A stretch of DNA of 64,000 bases from Gemmatimonadota bacterium (GTDB lineage Bacteria; Gemmatimonadota; Gemmatimonadetes; Longimicrobiales; Gaopeijiaceae): assembly GCA_028875075.1 (NCBI GenBank), contig JAPPGF010000012.1:461-64460 (forward strand), read 5' to 3'. How positions within the stretch are numbered: the stretch's first letter is position 1; each line of letters begins with the position of its first letter. The notes beneath the pieces were generated by a model. That model ran no database searches. It saw only the letters and a program-made list of their open reading frames with translations, and was not told where the DNA came from. Both the position numbers and the translations under genes were made by a program. This document shows positions 54,160-62,310 of the stretch, piece by piece.

Positions 54160-54813
54160 ATGGAACAACTGAGGGACGTCGTCGATCTCTTCCTGCACGT
54201 GGACCGCCATCTCGTCACGGTTACCACGGAGTACGGGGCGTGGACCTACGCGATCCTCTTCCTGATCATCTTCTGCGAGACCGGGCTCGTCGTCACGCCT
54301 TTCTTGCCGGGTGACTCGCTGCTCTTCGCAGCCGGCGCGTTGGCGGCCGGTCCGGGGCTGAACCCTCAGGTCCTGCTGGCGCTGCTCGTCACGGCCGCCA
54401 TCGTGGGCGACAGCGTCAATTACGCGATCGGCTCTGCGGTAGGGACACGGGCCTTCGACGGACGCTACCGGGTGCTCAAGCGGGAATACCTCGAGCGTAC
54501 GAACCGTTTCTACGTCCGTCACGGAGGAAAGACCATCGTGCTGGCCCGTTTCGTACCCATCGTGCGGACGTACGCACCGTTCGTGGCGGGCGCAGCCGGC
54601 ATGGCCTACCCGCGCTTCCTTTTCTTCAACGTCACTGGCGGCATCGTCTGGATCGCGATCTTCGTCCTAGGAGGGTACTTCTTCGGCAACCTCCCCGTGG
54701 TGGCGGAGAACTTCGGACTCGTCGTGATCGCTATTATCGTACTCTCGCTCGTGCCGATCGCCTGGGAGTACATCAGGCATCGAAGTCCTGGCCGGCACCG
54801 GACGGCGGCTTGA
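54160..54813 (+). CDS. DedA-family membrane protein
   Basis: The 217-residue protein starts at the ATG at 54160. It has the DedA/SNARE-associated pattern: FCETGLVVTPFLPGDSLLFAAGALA, DSVNYAIGSAVGTRAF, the Gly/Arg-rich FVRHGGKTIVLARFVPIVRTYAPFVAGAAGM-like block (here FYVRHGGKT...), and YFFGNLPVV near the end. DedA proteins act as lipid-carrier or phospholipid translocases and help maintain membrane potential. The undecaprenyl phosphatase gene is nearby on the other strand. Confidence 0.92.
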   Translation: MEQLRDVVDLFLHVDRHLVTVTTEYGAWTYAILFLIIFCETGLVVTPFLPGDSLLFAAGALAAGPGLNPQVLLALLVTAAIVGDSVNYAIGSAVGTRAFDGRYRVLKREYLERTNRFYVRHGGKTIVLARFVPIVRTYAPFVAGAAGMAYPRFLFFNVTGGIVWIAIFVLGGYFFGNLPVVAENFGLVVIAIIVLSLVPIAWEYIRHRSPGRHRTAA

Positions 54814-54836
54814 GCGCCAACCCCTAGACTCACCTC

Positions 54837-54865
54837 GCCACAGCCGCTTACTATTTGGCTATATT
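54837..54865 (+). promoter_or_regulatory. candidate promoter for the small cytochrome gene
   Basis: TATATT (five of six -10 consensus bases) at 54860-54865 lies in a local A+T-rich stretch. A 17-base spacer precedes it, with GCCACA as a partial -35 (ACA matches). The start of transcription would be about 45 bases before the ATG at 54918. Confidence 0.42.
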
Positions 54866-54917
54866 CTTTTCCGTCGGCCGGCCGGCCGGGATCGTCCAGT
54901 CCAGCAAGAGAGACCTG

Positions 54918-55343
54918 ATGCGGATCACGTCCGACCTGCACCCTGCGATGTTCTTCTGTGCGTTGATCCTCTTATCCGGTTCGTCGTCTCCTGCCGCCGC
55001 ACAACTTCCTGAACCCCGCTCGTCCCTGTCCGGCGTCTATACCGAGGAGCAGGCCCAGGCGGGAGCCGAGATCTTCGGCAATATCTGCTCGAACTGCCAC
55101 AACGCCTCGTATCCGCTGTGGGGAACGAAGTTCATGGGCATGTGGAGCGGGCAATCGTTGTGGAAGCTCTACGAGTTCCTCTCGACCCGCATGCCGTACG
55201 GAGACGGGGGCGGGCTGACTCCCGAGCAGTATCGCGCGGTCACGGCTTACGTGCTGCAGCGAAACGGATATCCGCCCGGCGATACGCCGATCCCCGAGAC
55301 GCCGCTCGAGATCGCTTTCATCAATTTTGACCCGCACCCGTAG
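54918..55343 (+). CDS. small periplasmic c-type cytochrome
   Basis: The ATG at 54918 follows AAGAGAGA and begins a 141-residue protein with a signal peptide (ends near PAAAQ). One haem-binding motif CSNCH lies in GAEIFGNICSNCHNASYP. Probable distal Met lies in STRMPYGDGGGLTPEQYRAVTAYVL, a sequence shared by cytochromes that partner exported PQQ dehydrogenases. No intact dehydrogenase follows. Confidence 0.85.
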   Translation: MRITSDLHPAMFFCALILLSGSSSPAAAQLPEPRSSLSGVYTEEQAQAGAEIFGNICSNCHNASYPLWGTKFMGMWSGQSLWKLYEFLSTRMPYGDGGGLTPEQYRAVTAYVLQRNGYPPGDTPIPETPLEIAFINFDPHP

Positions 55344-55664
55344 CCCGACGGCTAGGGGGAACACGGGCGCCACAGACGAAGAAACAGGTTCGGCACCGCG
55401 ACCGGACAGGTCCCGGGCTTAACCTGGGAAGGGCTTTCGGGAGGACACCGCGTTCCAGCACGTATGGGCTCGCATGCCAGCCCGAGGCCTCTGTCGCGAT
55501 TTGGGCGGGCTTGGCGTAGGCCTGCATGCCGGGCCCCGGTGCTCGATCGGCCGTACGGCACCGGTTCGCCGAACGTCTACGCGGACGCCCCCTCCGGGCG
55601 CCGGTACATTACTTACGCGGGTGACGCCCAGGGTCGTCGATGACGGGCCCGGACTTCACGTCGG
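55344..55664. other. intergenic; possible dehydrogenase fragment
   Basis: No intact gene. One short frame around 55550-55640 reads RPYGTGSPNVYADAPSGRRY then ITYAGDAQG, which faintly resembles the C-terminal end of PQQ-propeller dehydrogenases. The match is too short to annotate as a pseudogene. Confidence 0.3.
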
Positions 55665-56450
55665 TTAGGGCTCTCCGGAGGAAGTCACTGGTTTCGACGC
55701 GCTGAATGCGGTGAGCGGGGCATGGATCAGAAAGTCGTCCCAGTAGGGATCGTCCCGCTCCGTGGGCTCAAGCGCAGCGTCGACCCAGCGGAAGTCATCG
55801 AAGCCGGCAGCGCGCGCGGCGGCCTCGTACGTGGCCGGTGCAAGGTAGAAGTTCTCAAACTCGAACGCCTGACCGCTATGGTTGGTTATTCTATACTGGA
55901 TGACATCGCCTTCGCAGGGTGGATATCGGCAGGTCCTATCGAGTCCGTACTTGGCCAGTGACACACCTGGCCGAGGCGGGTTGCGGACGTTGTCATTGAA
56001 GCCGACGAATCGCCCGCCCGGCCTTAGCGCGCGGAAGCAGGTTTGGCAGAAGCGGTCCAACGCCTCCCGGGTGCGGGCATAGTTGAACAGATAGACAGCC
56101 GTCACGATGTCAAACGGAGCATCTGGCACGTATGTCGCTGCATCCTCTTGGATGTAGCGACAGCCTAGTGGGTCCGCACGTTCCTCTGCTTCGGCTAGTG
56201 CGATCATCTCCCGCGAGATGTCGACCCCGGTGACCTCCGCCGCGCCTGTCCGCTTGAATTGGCGCGTATAGACTCCTTCGCCGCACGCCAAGTCCAGCAC
56301 CGACCGTCCTCGCAGGTCACCCAACACCTTGAACAAGGTGTAGCGTTCGATGTAGTGCCGGAAGAGGAGCCATTTGGACTCCCGGTAGTGCTCGGCGATA
56401 TCGTCGTAGGCATGCTCTTTGGTCACGAAACGCTTCCCTGGCCGAGGCAC
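55665..56450 (-). CDS. class I SAM-dependent methyltransferase
   Basis: The 261-residue protein has a Rossmann-type methyltransferase core: VLDLACGEGVYTRQFKRTGAAEVTGVDIS (motif I and the acidic end of strand 2), FDIVTAVYLFNYA (motif II) and FRALRPGGRFVGFND (motif III). The substrate is unknown. A GTG at 56426 (VTKEHAYDDIAEHY) is an alternative start. It is isolated, flanked by a degraded region on its 5' side, and its codon use seems a little less GC-biased than its neighbours. Confidence 0.85.
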   Translation of the reverse strand: MPRPGKRFVTKEHAYDDIAEHYRESKWLLFRHYIERYTLFKVLGDLRGRSVLDLACGEGVYTRQFKRTGAAEVTGVDISREMIALAEAEERADPLGCRYIQEDAATYVPDAPFDIVTAVYLFNYARTREALDRFCQTCFRALRPGGRFVGFNDNVRNPPRPGVSLAKYGLDRTCRYPPCEGDVIQYRITNHSGQAFEFENFYLAPATYEAAARAAGFDDFRWVDAALEPTERDDPYWDDFLIHAPLTAFSASKPVTSSGEP

Positions 56451-57031
56451 CGGGCCATCGGGCCCACCGTACTCGGTTGAAGTCTCACCATGTCCGTGCC
56501 GCCAGTCGATCAGTACGTGGCCTTGGTTACTGAGTCAACGCCGACCCAGAGCTTCCTCGAGGCTCGCCGCTTGCTCCTGAGCATCGGGTACCGAGGGGCA
56601 TTGCCAAGTCCGGCTGCATCAGACACCGGACGTAAGTCGAACTCGACCTTACCCCCGTAGGCGCCGTGCCCGGGCAGGAGCGCGGGGCGGTCGGCCGAAC
56701 ACGCGGCCCCCGAGATGGAGTGGCTTGGCAAGCGCTCCTCGGGAAGATCTTGCGACTGTGTCTTGTGTTCGCCCCAGTTGGCTGTAGTTGGTTCGGAGTG
56801 CGCCCACTTTGACTCCCGTGGTTTGGCTGCTACGAACTTCCGCGTACGCACGTCCCGCTGCCTGCAAGTGCGATTACGAGAGAAGGCCGATAGGATGTTG
56901 TCGGGAACTCATCGCATCCGGACCTACCATCTACGAAGACGTACTCGCCGGGGCGACGGCTCCCCGCTTCTCGCTCGGACGGTCTCGTTTCGCCGCTTCG
57001 ATCCTCGAGCCCGTAGATCAGACAGCTTGCC
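56451..57031. other. degraded or noncoding region upstream of the broken binding-protein gene
   Basis: Several overlapping ORFs exist, none with family features. A short plus-strand frame near 56503 (PVDQYVALVTESTPTQSFLEARRLL) looks protein-like for about 50 codons before a stop, but I cannot assign it. The stretch is probably decayed sequence. Confidence 0.35.
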
Positions 57032-57616
57032 GTGAGAGGACTCACCTCGCCTGCGCTTCGGCCATCGTGTTCATTGCTTGCGGAGACCAGACGACGCCCT
57101 CCTCTGTTGCTGGCAGCGGTGCTGCCTCCGTGAAGTTCGGTTTTCTCGTTTCGGGCGACCGGCTCACTTACTGGAATGCCGCCAGGATCGCCGTAGATGA
57201 AGTCAACAGGCGCGGGGGCCTGTCGGGCCGCTCCGTCGAATTGGTCGCACAAGTGGAACTTGAGGATGCGGAGGCGGCCGTGCGGGCCGCCGAGACCATG
57301 ATCCTAACGGATCAAGTCTCCGCCCTCATTGGTCCCGATCGCCGAGCGCTCGCGCGTTCGTCGACGCGTGTAAGGCACAGTACGGGACGACCCCACCGGG
57401 GTCGACGCGGCAAGCTACCATGCAGTCCGGTTGTTCCTGGAGGCCGCAGAGCGAGCCGGCGGTCTCGACGCGGACGCTGTCAGGCGGCAGCTCTGAGCCA
57501 CCGAGCAGTACGCCGGAGCCACGCGCATCGCCCGCTACGACGGAGCTTGGCACTCGACCAAGAGCATGCCCACCGAGAACGGTACGACGAAATTCTACCG
57601 GCAGGTCGATCCATAG
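57032..57616 (+). pseudogene. decayed periplasmic substrate-binding protein (branched-chain amino acid type)
   Basis: The N-terminal part is clear: a lipoprotein-like VFIACGDQT, then VKFGFLVSGDRLTYWNAARI and DEVNRRGGLSGRSVELVAQV, followed by DQVSALIGPDRR, as in LivK-type proteins. After about 100 codons the sequence jumps, in another frame, to the C-terminal lobe: SARAFVDACKAQYGTTPPG, then in a third frame DAASYHAVRLFLEAAERAGGLDADAVRRQL and a TGA. The end YAGATRIARYDG...TKSMP...FYRQVDP follows in the same frame. About 200 middle residues are missing, with at least two frame changes and one nonsense codon. Confidence 0.82.
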
Positions 57617-57729
57617 GCCTCGTATCCCATCTGAGCTACTCGATGCCCGGCTGACACATTCTCGGACCAAGCCCTTCAGGCGCCGTCCGTGCTTGCAGAG
57701 GTGTTCCGCAGGGCCGGCAGCCAGGAGGC

Positions 57730-59484
57730 TTACGCATCAGGCGCCGGCGCCTTCACGCGAATTGTGATGACGTCGGTATCGTGGTACTGCTGGTGCCGGA
57801 TCGAGGACGCGACGTGACGAAGCAGCCGCAGCGAGACTTCCCGTTCCACGCTCGGCGTGTCCATGTCTTCGCTGAGCAACGCGACCCGGTCCTGAAGGTT
57901 CTGCTCGACGTCACTCGAGGCGATGAGCTCAAGGACGGCGCTGCCGTTCTCCCTATGCGCCACAAGCTGCAGACGTCGCGCCTCCCGCGTCTCGTCGCCC
58001 TCGTCGCGCTGGAGCAGGGTCACCAAGGTCTCTTCCACCGCCGTGTCCAGGCGGTTGCGCATGATCCGACCCCACCCATGACGTGATGCGAAGTCACTTA
58101 GGAACGTCTGGATCTCAGGTAGAGCCGATAGATGGCACTGGGTCTCCATCTGCCGCCGCTGCGGCCCGGTCAATTCCACGAACATCGTCATCACGATCGC
58201 CGCCAGGCCGCCTGCCGTCATCCCGTTCTGCAGCAGGCCGCCTACGAAGCCGCCGAAGTACTCAGGGAATATGACGCCGTTCTGGAAACCCACGCCGATC
58301 CAGAATGACACTCCGACTACCAAACCCTTCCGGTAGTCTACGCCGTCCTGCACGACAATCTTCATGCCGATCACGAACAGCATTGCCATGAGAACCGTGA
58401 TGTAGGCCGCCGCGACCGGCCCCGGTATCGCCAGCAGCACAGCGAGTGCCTTCGGCAGGAACGCCATCCCGACGAACACGGCGCCCACCGCCATGCCGAC
58501 TGTACGGGCCCCAACCCCGGTGAGCTCGGTCACCGAAACGCTCGTCGAATAGGTGGTGTTCGGCATGGTGCCGGCCAGGCCCGACAAGAGGTTGCCCATT
58601 CCGTCGGCGGCCAACGCGCCCTGGACGGCGCGGAAGTCGACGGCCTGGGCGCGGCGGTAGGAGACGCGCTGGATCGCAACCGCGTCCCCGATGGTCTCGA
58701 TCGCCCCGACCAGCGTGACGAACGCGAACGCCGGAAGCAGGGCCCAGAACGTCGGCCCGAAGCTCAGGTCCAGACCCGGCCATCCACCTGATGGCACTCC
58801 CAGCCACGATGCCTCGGCTATGAGGTTCGTGTCGTAGATGCCGAAGAGACCGGCCACCACCGATCCGGCCGCCACGCCAGCGACCGGAGCCCACAAGCGG
58901 AGCGTACCTCGGGCTTTGAGGGCGAGACCGGCGATGACCAGAACCGTAGCCAGCGCGGCGAATGCGGCAGCACTCAACGACTCCCCCGGCACATCGGTCA
59001 GCATGTCGAAGATGAGCGGCATCACCGTTACCGGAATCAGCATGATGACGGTGCCCGCTACGCCCGGTGTAAGGATCCGTCGAAAAAGCGAAAGCCTGGA
59101 TGCGAGGCTGAACTGGAAGAACGAGGAGATGACCACCAGAGTGGCCAGCATCGCCGGCCCGCCTTCCGCGATGGCCGTAATACAAACCGCGATGAATGCT
59201 CCGGACGTACCCATCAACAGCACATAGCCGGCGCCGACGCGGCCGAAGCGTGCGGCTTGCGTCAAGGTGCTTACGCCGCTGATCGCCACCGCGGCGAACA
59301 CGGCCCAGGACAGGTAGGACTCGCTCCCGCCCGCCGCTCGAATCACGATCGCAGGAGTCAGTACGATGCCGGCGATGCATAGGACGGCCAGTTGCGCCCC
59401 GAGGCCCAGGGAGAGCAAGGTCGGCGGCTTCTCGTCGGGCTCGTAGCGCACACCGGCGTTCCGGTCGGTGTCCTGGACATCCAT
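57730..59484 (-). CDS. NCS2 (xanthine/uracil) permease fused to a C-terminal HATPase-like domain
   Basis: Residues about 20-440 form an NCS2 nucleobase permease. It has some 13 hydrophobic helices, FVTLVGAIETIGDAVAIQRVS as the conserved helix-8 region, and PNTTYSTSVSVTELTGVGARTVG matching the NCS2 signature. Residues about 445-578 are soluble and follow the RsbW-like histidine-kinase-ATPase pattern. FLSDFASRHGWGRIMRNRLDTAVEETLVTLL matches the first helix and N-box, but Asn of the N-box is replaced and no GxG ATP-lid motif is visible. Strands RRLQLVAHRENGSAVLELIAS and a final VITIRVKA strand follow. The tail is probably a protein-interaction or degenerate ATP module. A STAS gene lies about 680 bases upstream on the same strand. 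Confidence 0.82.
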   Translation of the reverse strand: MDVQDTDRNAGVRYEPDEKPPTLLSLGLGAQLAVLCIAGIVLTPAIVIRAAGGSESYLSWAVFAAVAISGVSTLTQAARFGRVGAGYVLLMGTSGAFIAVCITAIAEGGPAMLATLVVISSFFQFSLASRLSLFRRILTPGVAGTVIMLIPVTVMPLIFDMLTDVPGESLSAAAFAALATVLVIAGLALKARGTLRLWAPVAGVAAGSVVAGLFGIYDTNLIAEASWLGVPSGGWPGLDLSFGPTFWALLPAFAFVTLVGAIETIGDAVAIQRVSYRRAQAVDFRAVQGALAADGMGNLLSGLAGTMPNTTYSTSVSVTELTGVGARTVGMAVGAVFVGMAFLPKALAVLLAIPGPVAAAYITVLMAMLFVIGMKIVVQDGVDYRKGLVVGVSFWIGVGFQNGVIFPEYFGGFVGGLLQNGMTAGGLAAIVMTMFVELTGPQRRQMETQCHLSALPEIQTFLSDFASRHGWGRIMRNRLDTAVEETLVTLLQRDEGDETREARRLQLVAHRENGSAVLELIASSDVEQNLQDRVALLSEDMDTPSVEREVSLRLLRHVASSIRHQQYHDTDVITIRVKAPAPDA

Positions 59485-60166
59485 ATGCGGTACACCTCAC
59501 ACGCAAGTGGGACAGCAGCTAGTCTGCGAAGACCATCCCGTGAGAGCCAAATGTACCCGTCCTGCGCATCGGTGAGCTCGCACCCCGTCGAACGATTGGC
59601 TCAGGGAACGCCGTGACCGTGTGGCCCCCGGCCCAGGCCCGCGAATCGCCCAACCGTAAGGCGGCATGGACTAGACGCTCTCTCGCCCAGGAGAGAGCTG
59701 ATTCCGAGATTCGTTCGAGGCGATGTCCTATCGTGGATGAGGTGGGAAGGACCGTACCGGCTTCCGGCGGACGGCTGGCGAGGACGTCCACGGCGTCGCG
59801 CGCGGCTCTGGAGTCACCCGGTTTGCTCGGGAGAGTCACTTCGCTCCCGGACGGTCGAGTACGTGAAGTCGAATTTGGCGGAACATGCCCGCCCTAGGCC
59901 TCTAGCGCGCTGTTTGCCACGCCGGGCTCAAGCGTCGTCCTCCTGCGAACCGCAGGAGCGTGGCGGAGGGTGTAAGCGCCTCGACCGGTGGCCCTTCCCG
60001 CCATAACAGACGACCCGGCACCGACATGCGGGGGGCGACGCCATTTCGAACGACCTAGGTGCGTGAGGTTCCGAACACAGAACCTGCGATGGTCATCAGC
60101 GTCTTGAGCAGGCATTCACTGTGCGCGCACTCGCCCGCGGGAACCATCCCGCGCGCGCCATCCCCG
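59485..60166. other. 680-base gap between STAS and permease genes, no gene supported
   Basis: The ORFs here are family-free. A very short minus-strand frame at 59886-59836 (RQIRLHVLDRPGAK) resembles the start of an ACT domain but ends after 16 codons. No purine riboswitch was recognised in front of the permease. The gap weakens any claim that STAS and permease are one operon. Confidence 0.45.
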
Positions 60167-60508
60167 TCAGGACGCTACAGCGAGAGCCGCCTCGCGAGAA
60201 TCCTTGATGGGGATGATCTGGCTGAAACCGCTGATCTGAAAGACTTCCTCGATGTGGTCCTTCATGGAACAGAGAACAAGCGTTCCCTGCTGGGCCTTCA
60301 ACGCCTTAGCGGCAAGAAGGAGCACCCGCATGCCCGAGCTGCTGATGAAGTCGAGACGGCCAAAGTCTACGATCATACGCCGTTCTCCGTCGTTTACGTG
60401 CTCCATTACGACGGACTCGAACGAGCCAGCGTTTCCGCTGTCCAATCGTCCAACAGGCGAAAGCACTAGTACTTCGCCGGTTCTCTCCTTGGCGACTTCG
60501 ATCTCCAT
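60167..60508 (-). CDS. STAS-domain anti-sigma factor antagonist
   Basis: The 113-residue protein has the STAS fold: VLVLSPVGRLDSGNAGSFESVV, then VDFGRLDFISSSGMRVLLLAAK with the Ser-Ser-Ser phosphorylation site in a DFISSSGMR loop, and ISGFSQIIPI at the end. Such proteins bind, and are phosphorylated by, RsbW-type kinases. The ATG at 60508 with GGGGG upstream is preferred to the GTG at 60517. No kinase or phosphatase gene is adjacent. The only HATPase-like sequence nearby is the tail of the NCS2 permease downstream. Confidence 0.88.
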   Translation of the reverse strand: MEIEVAKERTGEVLVLSPVGRLDSGNAGSFESVVMEHVNDGERRMIVDFGRLDFISSSGMRVLLLAAKALKAQQGTLVLCSMKDHIEEVFQISGFSQIIPIKDSREAALAVAS

Positions 60509-60857
60509 TAGATCCACCCCCCGCTGCTACGCTCACACAGCCTCGGTCTGAGACAGTGCACCCTCGACAGTCCATTGTTGAATCCTCGCGCAACTTTACT
60601 AGCGGCATAGCCATGGGACAAGGGCCAGACCGACACAGCAGGACGGGAGCCCTAGGCAGGGGTGAGCGTCTCCCGAGGGTCGTCCATCGTCAGCTCCGGG
60701 ATGACTTACACGTGCCGGCCGTGACTTGACTCACGCTCTGGACCTCCAGAACGTCTGGCTGGAGCGTACCGCCAAATGCGCACCGGGACCCGGGGTGAGC
60801 GTCGCCTCGCGAGGAGCCCGGGCCGGGGCGGGCTCCTCGCGCCATCCGCCAGTTGGC
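60509..60857. other. intergenic between STAS and gltX; holds a strong hairpin
   Basis: About 350 bases with no protein features. The gltX transcript would run through it. The main feature is the 13-base inverted repeat at 60808-60841. The STAS promoter should lie nearer 60530-60600 but is not clear. Confidence 0.5.
60808..60841 (-). terminator. strong hairpin after gltX, probable terminator
   Basis: CGCGAGGAGCCCG and CGGGCTCCTCGCG form a perfect 13-base stem around an 8-base loop. It starts 17 bases after the gltX stop. The downstream minus-strand sequence has no U-run, so it may act as a Rho-assisted or RNA-stabilising 3' end. Confidence 0.55.
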
Positions 60858-62309
60858 TCAGACGGCCCACTCGGAGAGAGCGGCCGACAAGCGGGCGAGG
60901 ACCTCCTCACGCCCGATGGCAGCGAGGACCTGACCCAGGTCGGGGCCGCTGGACGTAGCGGTGAGGGCCTGCCGCACGGGATGAAATAGCCGAGGCCCGG
61001 TCGCGCCCACCTGTGTTCCCGCAGTCCGTACCGCTCGTCCGAGTCGGGCCGCCTCCCAAGTCGATTCGGCGGCGAGGCCCGTGCGGACAGCCTCCAGCAG
61101 GGAACGGGCCAGCGGATCCTTCCTGAGCTCCCCGTGTGCGACATCGAGTGCGGCCGCCCGAGGATGAATCAGGTGCAGGTGCTCGCCTATGTCGCCGAAC
61201 GTCTGCAGCCGTGAGCGAAGTGCGGCTACGGTCGCCGCGGCGCGTTCCCCCGGAAGATCGCTCTCCGCGAGCCAGGGGCGTACGGCGGCGACCAGCTCGT
61301 GGAGACCCATACCAGCGATGTGCTGGCCCGACATCCAGAGTAGTTTGCCGGGGTCGAACATAGTATCGGCGCTGCCCACGCGGTCGAGCGACGTGCGCTC
61401 AATAAGCTCCTCCAGGTTGAGGACTTCGCGGCCGTCGGAGGAGGACCATCCGAGCAGTGACAAGTAGTTGACGATCGCAACTGGATGGTAGCCTCTCTTG
61501 CGCAAGCCCGTGAGCGAATCCGAGCGGTGGCGCTTCGAGAGCGGCTGGCCATCGCGCCCGAGCACTGTGGGAAGGTGGGCGAAGACGGGAGGCGGGCCAC
61601 CGAGGGCGTCGAAGAGAATGGCCTGCTTGTGAGTGTTCGAGAGGTGGCCGGCGCCACGGATCACGTGCGTGATCTCCATCGCCATGTCGTCGACGACGAC
61701 CGCGAGATTGTACGTGGCACGGCCGTCGGCGCGCAGCAGCACGAAGTCGTCCAGATCGTTCATCGGAAACGTCACGGACCCCCGCAACGCGTCCACCACC
61801 GTCACGGAGTCCACCTCGGGAAGGCGGAGGCGGACCACCGAGGTCCGGCCACAGGACTCGAGCTCGCGCTGCCGGTCGGCGGACAGCTCTCGGCAGGTCC
61901 CGGGATAACGTTGTGCGGCGTTGCTTCCGCGCCTTCTACGAGCGGACGCGACCCCACTCGATAGAGTGCCGAGGGCCTCGGGTGTGCACCAGCAACGGTA
62001 GGCGCGGCCGCTGGCCAACAGCCCTTCGACGGCAGCGCCGTGCACGGCTCCGCGCTCGCTCTGCCGGTAGGGCCCGCAGGGCCCGCCGATATCGGGGCCC
62101 TCGTCCCAGTCGAGGCCCAGCCAGCGCAGGTCGGCCAAGATCGCCGCTTCGGATCCGGCGACCGCGCGCTCCAAGTCGGTGTCTTCGATCCGGACGATGA
62201 AGCATCCGCCGTGGTGGCGCGCCAACAGCCAATTGAAGGCGGCGATCCGTGCGTTCCCAAGGTGCAGGCGTCCCGTCGGGCTCGGGGCAAAACGGACGCG
62301 CACGCTCAC
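60858..62309 (-). CDS. gltX: glutamyl-tRNA synthetase
   Basis: The GTG at 62309 gives 483 residues. The class I core has VRVRFAPSPTGRLHLGNARIA (HIGH motif) and GQPLSKRHRSDS (KMSKS motif). A zinc knuckle is suggested by YRCWCTPEAL and RYPGTCREL (Cys-x-Cys plus Tyr-x3-Cys). The C-terminal helical anticodon-binding region is present. It charges tRNA-Glu, and possibly tRNA-Gln in organisms using GatCAB. It begins just after the uvrC stop on the same strand. Confidence 0.94.
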   Translation of the reverse strand: MSVRVRFAPSPTGRLHLGNARIAAFNWLLARHHGGCFIVRIEDTDLERAVAGSEAAILADLRWLGLDWDEGPDIGGPCGPYRQSERGAVHGAAVEGLLASGRAYRCWCTPEALGTLSSGVASARRRRGSNAAQRYPGTCRELSADRQRELESCGRTSVVRLRLPEVDSVTVVDALRGSVTFPMNDLDDFVLLRADGRATYNLAVVVDDMAMEITHVIRGAGHLSNTHKQAILFDALGGPPPVFAHLPTVLGRDGQPLSKRHRSDSLTGLRKRGYHPVAIVNYLSLLGWSSSDGREVLNLEELIERTSLDRVGSADTMFDPGKLLWMSGQHIAGMGLHELVAAVRPWLAESDLPGERAAATVAALRSRLQTFGDIGEHLHLIHPRAAALDVAHGELRKDPLARSLLEAVRTGLAAESTWEAARLGRAVRTAGTQVGATGPRLFHPVRQALTATSSGPDLGQVLAAIGREEVLARLSAALSEWAV

Positions 62310-62310
62310 G

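Noticed and set aside
59836-59886. Short RQIRLHVLDRPGAK frame as an ACT domain
   Set aside because: Only 16 codons before a stop, no continuation in other frames; similarity is too short to support.
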